Shown: in pieces, positions 59,487-64,000 of the stretch
Position numbering within the stretch: the stretch's first letter is position 1
How the letters are laid out: every line of letters begins with the position of its first letter
NCBI GenBank assembly: GCA_965242775.1
Contig: CBDETI010000024.1
Coordinates: 248,001-312,000 of the forward strand
Direction of reading: 5' to 3'
DNA: 64,000 nt
Origin: JAWPMT01 sp965242775
Lineage (GTDB): Bacteria > Bacteroidota > Bacteroidia > Cytophagales > Cyclobacteriaceae
Program-made: the position numbers and the translations under genes
The notes under the pieces: model-generated
Databases searched by the model: none
The model's input: the letters and a program-made list of their open reading frames with translations, nothing else
What the model was told of the DNA's origin: nothing

Positions 59487-61872
59487 AAAAGTTGCTGTGT
59501 TAGGTTCGGGAATCATGGGCTCCCGGATCGCATGTCACTTTGCTAATATTGGTGTCAATGTATTGCTACTTGACATTCCACCAAGAGAACTGACCGAGCG
59601 GGAAAAATCGAAGGGCTTGAGCCTTGACTCCACTCAGGTGAAAAATCGCATCGTAAATGATTCTTTGCAGGCGGCCATAAAATCGAAACCTTCCCCATTG
59701 TACGATAAGAAACGCGCCGGCCTTATCAGCACAGGCAACTTTGATGATGACCTGGAAAAGATCGAAGCCTTTGATTGGGTGCTCGAAGCTATTGTTGAAA
59801 ACCTCGAAATCAAGAAATCGCTTTTCGAAAAAGTCGAAAAATTCAGAAAGCCTGGTACCCTTATCACCAGCAACACCTCCGGCATACCTATTCATCTGAT
59901 GCTCGACGGACGATCTGAGGATTTCAAAGACCATTTTTGCGGGACCCACTTTTTTAATCCGCCGAGATACCTTCGATTACTCGAAATAATTCCTACCCCT
60001 CAAACAGATCCTGAGATAGTGGATTTTCTCATGAGTTATGGAGACCTCTACCTCGGGAAGGAAACCGTACTTTGTAAGGATACGCCGGCCTTTATTGCCA
60101 ATAGAATTGGTGTATACTCAATGATGTCCGGAATGCATGCGATCAGCAATACCAACCTTACGGTAGGGGAAATCGATAAGCTCACTGGTCCGGTGATAGG
60201 GAGGGCAAAATCAGCCACTTTTCGTACAAGTGATTTGGTCGGTTTAGATACAACAGTAAATGTTGCCAATAACCTATACGCTGGCCTTCCCAATGATGAG
60301 GCTCGAGAAAACTTCAAGTTACCGGGTATTGTCAATGAGCTCCATACGCGGAAATGGCTCGGCGACAAGACGAAGCAGGGTTTTTACAAGAAAACTGTCA
60401 CCGCGGAGGGTAAAAAAGAAATCCTCGAGCTCGATTTAAAGACATTTGAATATGGTCCCAAGAAAAAGAGCAAGCTTGACGTTCTCGAAAAAACCAAGGA
60501 TGTTGAAGACCTCAAACAACGCCTTCGTATCGCCATTCAGTCTGATGGTGAAGTAGGCGAATTCTATCGTACGACTTTTTTCGACCTTTTCAAATACTGC
60601 TCTTACCGAATACCTGAGATAGCGGATGAACTTTATCGGATCGACCAGGCAGTTTCTGCCGGATTTGCCTGGGAGCTCGGACCATTTGCAACGTGGGACG
60701 CGATGGGTACGGAAGAAATCTTCAATCAAATGACAGAGGCTGGTGTGCAAGCTGCCCCCTGGATTGAGGAAATGCTCGCTGCCGGTAACAAATCTTTCTA
60801 TAAATATGAAGGAGGCAAGAAGCACTACTACGATTTAGCTTCCAAGTCTTATAAAATTGTTCCGGGAACCGAAGGCTTTATCATCTTGGATGCTTTCAAG
60901 TCAAACAGTGTTGTTTGGAACAATGATGGCGCTACGTTGTATGATGTCGGTGACGGTGTGCTCAACCTGGAGTTTCACACAAAAATGAATTCTATTGGCG
61001 CGGAAGTGATTGAAGGAATTAATACTGCTATCTCTACCGCCGAAAAGAATCACACGGGATTAGTCATTGGCAATGAAGGCCAGAATTTCTCAGCCGGAGC
61101 CAACTTGGCCATGCTTTTCATGTATGCTGTGGATCAAGAGTTTGATGAGATTGATTTGATGATTCGTCAGTTTCAAAACACCATGACCAGGGCCCGTTTT
61201 TCTGCGGTGCCAGTGATTTCTGCTCCTAGTGGGATGGCGCTTGGAGGTGGTTGTGAACTTTCGCTGCATTGCGATGGCATCCAAGCGCACGCTGAAACCT
61301 ACATCGGACTAGTTGAAGTAGGTGTTGGTCTTATCCCAGGTGGTGGAGGCACCAAAGAGTTCACCCTACGTGCGGCAGACGAATTTGTCAATGGCGATGT
61401 GGAACTCAACACGCTTCAAGAGTATTTTATGAATATAGCCACTGCAAAAGTGGCAACCTCTGCGGAGGAGGCTCGGGCTATGCGCATAGTAAGAGATGCA
61501 GACAAGATTACATTGAACCGATCGCGACTTTTGGCTGATGCCAAAGCCAGAGTGTTGGAAATAGCAGAAGCCGGATATACCCAACCTGTCGAGCGAACAG
61601 ATATCAAAGTTCAAGGTCGTACAGGTTTGGCCACATTTATGGCGGGTGTCTCCGGAATGCAGTTCGCGGCTTATGCCTCAGATCACGATGCTAAAATTGC
61701 CAACAAAATTGCCTGGGTGATGAGTGGCGGCGACCTGTCTCAGCCAACCACGGTTTCAGAGCAATACTTGCTTGATCTGGAAAGAGAGGCGTTTTTGAGT
61801 CTTTGTGGCGAACCAAAGACTTTGGAAAGAATACAAAGTATTTTGTTTAAGGGAAAACCCTTGAGAAACTAG
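59470..61872 (+). CDS. fadN: 3-hydroxyacyl-CoA dehydrogenase/enoyl-CoA hydratase (FadN-like)
   Basis: An 800-residue bifunctional beta-oxidation enzyme. The NAD-binding dehydrogenase comes first (VAVLGSGIMGSRIACHFANIG, residues 8-28; catalytic-His segment GTHFFNPPRYLRLLEIIPT) with its C-terminal dimerisation domain. An enoyl-CoA hydratase/isomerase-type domain ends the protein: NFSAGANLAMLF (oxyanion hole), GMALGGGCELSLHCDG and LVEVGVGLIPGGGGT, with both catalytic glutamates in place. This dehydrogenase-first order matches FadN of Bacillus rather than FadB. It makes 3-ketoacyl-CoA for the next gene's thiolase. Confidence 0.95.
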   Translation: MKRAIKKVAVLGSGIMGSRIACHFANIGVNVLLLDIPPRELTEREKSKGLSLDSTQVKNRIVNDSLQAAIKSKPSPLYDKKRAGLISTGNFDDDLEKIEAFDWVLEAIVENLEIKKSLFEKVEKFRKPGTLITSNTSGIPIHLMLDGRSEDFKDHFCGTHFFNPPRYLRLLEIIPTPQTDPEIVDFLMSYGDLYLGKETVLCKDTPAFIANRIGVYSMMSGMHAISNTNLTVGEIDKLTGPVIGRAKSATFRTSDLVGLDTTVNVANNLYAGLPNDEARENFKLPGIVNELHTRKWLGDKTKQGFYKKTVTAEGKKEILELDLKTFEYGPKKKSKLDVLEKTKDVEDLKQRLRIAIQSDGEVGEFYRTTFFDLFKYCSYRIPEIADELYRIDQAVSAGFAWELGPFATWDAMGTEEIFNQMTEAGVQAAPWIEEMLAAGNKSFYKYEGGKKHYYDLASKSYKIVPGTEGFIILDAFKSNSVVWNNDGATLYDVGDGVLNLEFHTKMNSIGAEVIEGINTAISTAEKNHTGLVIGNEGQNFSAGANLAMLFMYAVDQEFDEIDLMIRQFQNTMTRARFSAVPVISAPSGMALGGGCELSLHCDGIQAHAETYIGLVEVGVGLIPGGGGTKEFTLRAADEFVNGDVELNTLQEYFMNIATAKVATSAEEARAMRIVRDADKITLNRSRLLADAKARVLEIAEAGYTQPVERTDIKVQGRTGLATFMAGVSGMQFAAYASDHDAKIANKIAWVMSGGDLSQPTTVSEQYLLDLEREAFLSLCGEPKTLERIQSILFKGKPLRN

Positions 61873-61890
61873 AATTAAAAAGACAAAGAA

Positions 61891-63063
61891 ATGAATGCAT
61901 ATATAGTAGCAGGATATAGGTCTGCGGTAGGCCGGGCTAAGAAAGGTGGATTTCGATTCTATCGGCCTGATGATCTGGCGGCGGATGTCATCAAACACCT
62001 GGTCGGCTCAATAGACGGGTTTGATCAAAACCATGTCGATGACGTTATTGTAGGAAATGCTGTACCCGAAGCAGAGCAAGGTCTGCAAATGGGAAGGATG
62101 ATTTCACTTCTGTCTTTACCAGTTGGCGTCCCTGGCATGATCCTGAATAGGTACTGTGGCTCAGGTTTGGAGGCCATCCATTTAGCATGTGCGCGAGTCC
62201 ATTCAGGAACGGCAGATTGTATAATCGCGGGTGGGACTGAATCCATGTCATTGGTTCCGATGATGGGTTTCAAACCGGCCCTTAACTACAAAATCTCCAC
62301 CGAACATCCCGAATACTACCTAAGCATGGGTTTGACGGCCGAGGAATTAGCCAAAGATTATGAAATCACCAAGGAGCAATCCGATGAGTTTGCGGTGAAT
62401 TCACATAAGAAAGCAGTCGCTGCTATTAAGGACGGTAAATTCAAGGACGAAATTATTCCTGTTGAGCTAGAAGAAGTCTACTTGGAGGATGGCCAGCGGA
62501 AGTCCCGAAAATTCACGGTGGATACCGATGAGTGCCCACGTCCGGAAACAAACATGGAGGGTCTGGCTAAACTACGTCCGGCTTTCAAAAATGGTGGCCA
62601 AGTTACTGCCGGCAACTCATCACCGACCTCAGATGGCGCTGCTTTTGTAATGGTGATGTCAGAGGAGATGGTCAAAAAGTACAACCTGGAGCCAATCGCC
62701 AGAATGGTAAGCTATGCTACAGCTGGAGTGGACCCTCGCATTATGGGTATTGGCCCGGTTCAGGCAGTGCCAAAAGCACTAAAACAGGCTGGGTTGAAAC
62801 AGAATGACCTGGAGTTGATCGAATTGAATGAAGCTTTCGCGGCTCAATCTCTGGCAGTTATCAAAGGACTTGATTTGAATACGGACATCTTGAATGTAAA
62901 TGGTGGAGCTATTGCTTTAGGACATCCTCTTGGATGTACAGGTGCCAAACTTTCTATTTCACTTTTCAATGAAATGAAAAGGCGAAATAATAAATATGGC
63001 ATGGTTACAGCCTGCGTCGGCGGTGGTCAGGGTGTAGCGGGTATATATGAGATGCTAAATTGA
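61891..63063 (+). CDS. fadA: Acetyl-CoA acyltransferase (3-ketoacyl-CoA thiolase)
   Basis: A 390-residue thiolase that splits 3-ketoacyl-CoA to acetyl-CoA and a shortened acyl-CoA. The nucleophilic Cys is in NRYCGSGLEAIHLAC (about residue 89), and the other catalytic residues are in GGAIALGHPLGCTGAK (His) and CVGGGQG (Cys). It lies 18 bp after the fadN-like gene, completing the MarR-fadN-fadA operon, which ends in the terminator at 63069. No acyl-CoA dehydrogenase or ligase genes are seen before the operon ends. Confidence 0.96.
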   Translation: MNAYIVAGYRSAVGRAKKGGFRFYRPDDLAADVIKHLVGSIDGFDQNHVDDVIVGNAVPEAEQGLQMGRMISLLSLPVGVPGMILNRYCGSGLEAIHLACARVHSGTADCIIAGGTESMSLVPMMGFKPALNYKISTEHPEYYLSMGLTAEELAKDYEITKEQSDEFAVNSHKKAVAAIKDGKFKDEIIPVELEEVYLEDGQRKSRKFTVDTDECPRPETNMEGLAKLRPAFKNGGQVTAGNSSPTSDGAAFVMVMSEEMVKKYNLEPIARMVSYATAGVDPRIMGIGPVQAVPKALKQAGLKQNDLELIELNEAFAAQSLAVIKGLDLNTDILNVNGGAIALGHPLGCTGAKLSISLFNEMKRRNNKYGMVTACVGGGQGVAGIYEMLN

Positions 63064-63068
63064 ACTTG

Positions 63069-63091
63069 AAGGAGCTTCGGCTCCTTTTTTT
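63069..63091 (+). terminator. Rho-independent terminator of the fatty-acid operon
   Basis: AAGGAGC (63069-63075) pairs with GCTCCTT (63080-63086) around a stable TTCG tetraloop, followed by an unbroken T-run to 63091. It is 6 bp after the thiolase stop. Confidence 0.92.
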
Positions 63092-63371
63092 AATAAAGAA
63101 GTCGGCCCCGGAAACTATGAAATAGTGAGTATAAAACCAATTGGCTTTCCGAGACCGACATTCTTGATGGACTACCATCAACCTAAGAGCTAGTCATTCT
63201 CGTTAGAACGACAATTTGAAATTAGCTATCAATTTGGTATGCAAAACACACCAAATTGTTGAGACCGACACATTTTAGAGCCTAACTACCTAATAAACAG
63301 CACTTTAACAAGATTAGCATTGCAGAAAAATACCCAGTTTTCGGTAGAAAAAATACCCAGTTTAGGGTAGT
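63092..63371. repeat. Repeat-rich intergenic region between fadA and the response regulator
   Basis: This 280-bp non-coding stretch, between convergent genes, holds several repeats. Two tandem 22-bp copies beginning AAAAATACCCAGTTT occupy 63326-63347 and 63349-63370, with one base between them and a shared GGTAG end. GAGACCGACA occurs at 63151-63160 and 63261-63270. CAATTTGGT (63230-63238) and ACCAAATTG (63250-63258) make a 9-bp hairpin stem with an 11-base loop. No open reading frame is supported. It could hold the response regulator's terminator, an operator array or a small RNA. Confidence 0.7.
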
Positions 63372-64000
63372 TCAGATAAACGACACCAATTGATTTTGAA
63401 TAGCGAATCGTACAAGTGACACGGAGTTTTTAGCTTTTATCTTTTTCATCAGATGTTTCCTGTGTGTCAAAATTGTTTGCTCGCTAAGGTGTAATTCCTC
63501 ACTGATTTCCTTCACACTCATTTCCTTGCAGATAAGTCCAAGTACTTCGACTTCACGTTTGGTGAGGTTGGCTTCGTCGTGGCTTTTCGATTCGAAAATG
63601 CGGGATTTCTGGAAATTCTGTCTTAATGCTTTTGAAACAACCTGGTTGTAATAGAAGTCGTTGTTCATCACCGACTCGATGGCTCTTTTCACTTCCGCTG
63701 GTTCGGCATTTTTGAGCAGATAACTATGCACGCCAATTTCTATGAGCTCGGCAATTACTTGCAACGAGTTATTCATTGAAATGATAATAATGTGTGTTTT
63801 GGGGAAATTGGCTATGATTTTTCTGGAAGTTTCATAGCCATTAAGTTCCGGCATATCCAAATCCAGCAGTACAATATCAGTTGGCTCCGTTCGCAGGTAC
63901 TCCAGGGCTTCTTTGCCGTTGGAGAAATCGGCAACCACTTTGCATTTCTCAAAAGTAGAAACCATAAGCACTAGTCCTTTTCGGAAAAGGGTATGGTCAT
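63372..64000 (-). CDS. NarL/FixJ-type response regulator (N-terminus beyond window)
   Basis: A LuxR-type response regulator whose start lies beyond the right edge. The frame stays open to 63998 and reads DHTLFRKGLVLMVSTFEK, so only about ten N-terminal residues are missing. The receiver carries the phospho-acceptor Asp in IVLLDLDMPELNGYE and the switch segment HIIIISMNN; the C-terminal DNA-binding domain is LTKREVEVLGLICKEMSVKEISEELHLSEQTI. A GTG at 63971 is not the true start. Its kinase is not in the window. Its target promoters cannot be told. Confidence 0.93.
   Translation of the reverse strand, partial: DHTLFRKGLVLMVSTFEKCKVVADFSNGKEALEYLRTEPTDIVLLDLDMPELNGYETSRKIIANFPKTHIIIISMNNSLQVIAELIEIGVHSYLLKNAEPAEVKRAIESVMNNDFYYNQVVSKALRQNFQKSRIFESKSHDEANLTKREVEVLGLICKEMSVKEISEELHLSEQTILTHRKHLMKKIKAKNSVSLVRFAIQNQLVSFI

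Noticed and set aside
63092..63371. Tandem repeats considered as a CRISPR array
   Set aside because: There are only two copies with one base between them and no spacers or cas genes.
63972..64000. ATG at the right edge as the start of the response regulator
   Set aside because: That frame meets a stop after nine codons; the receiver-domain residues DHTLFRKG continue in another frame past the edge.

Overview
This window is a stretch of core chromosome from a member of the Bacteroidota, most likely a gliding Cytophagales-type bacterium. The grounds are the gliding/type IX secretion lipoproteins GldB, GldD, GldE and GldJ, several families largely confined to Bacteroidota (DUF4175, DUF4301, DUF6702, the septoil-knot protein), promoters of the TAnnTTTG type, and starts that mostly lack a clear Shine-Dalgarno sequence. 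I see no prophage, insertion sequence, CRISPR array, tRNA or rRNA gene.

Layout. 0-9.6 kb, minus strand: a giant secreted protein (cut by the window edge), prmA, a septoil-knot protein, tpiA and uvrA; the last four are coupled by ATGA overlaps. 9.7-12.4 kb, plus: an ECF sigma factor with a small overlapping partner, nth, and a family 4 glycosyltransferase. 12.4-22.5 kb: gldB, an outer-membrane barrel, RNase G, a 29-residue mS38-like ribosomal protein missed by ordinary gene finders, a TPR protein and an HU protein; then mutY-ssb-gldE-gldD-recG on plus. 22.5-41.5 kb: mixed single genes and short operons (Crp/Fnr regulator with a 7TM protein, small heat shock protein, LiaF-like protein, nitrilase with a LolA-like protein, potassium channel, M1 peptidase with HupE facing DUF6702, a large metalloprotease, DUF4301, TerB-like, thioredoxin, S1/P1 nuclease). 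41.6-56.2 kb, mostly plus: mfd, gldJ, comF (minus), a DUF4175 protein, an RsbW-like ATPase, ybeY, mnmG, a methyltransferase and an Ig-like lipoprotein. 56.2-64 kb: a non-coding gap, a TPR protein, a Zn-finger-like protein (minus), and a MarR-fadN-thiolase beta-oxidation operon ended by a strong terminator, facing a LuxR-type response regulator cut by the right edge.

The most notable signal is at 51.6-56.6 kb. Two perfect 16-bp parS palindromes flank the ybeY/mnmG junction. About 4.5 kb further on, a 393-bp non-coding gap holds about ten DnaA-box-like 9-mers, an AT-rich tract, a 14-bp direct repeat and a 14-bp palindrome, and the strong C-over-G bias of the plus strand relaxes there. This is a good candidate for the chromosomal origin (oriC) with its centromere-like sites.

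Functional themes: DNA repair (uvrA, mfd, nth, mutY, recG, ssb), gliding/type IX secretion, envelope proteins, tRNA/rRNA modification (mnmG, ybeY, rng, prmA) and fatty-acid oxidation. Three convergent gene pairs share interlocked stop codons with a 4-bp overlap.
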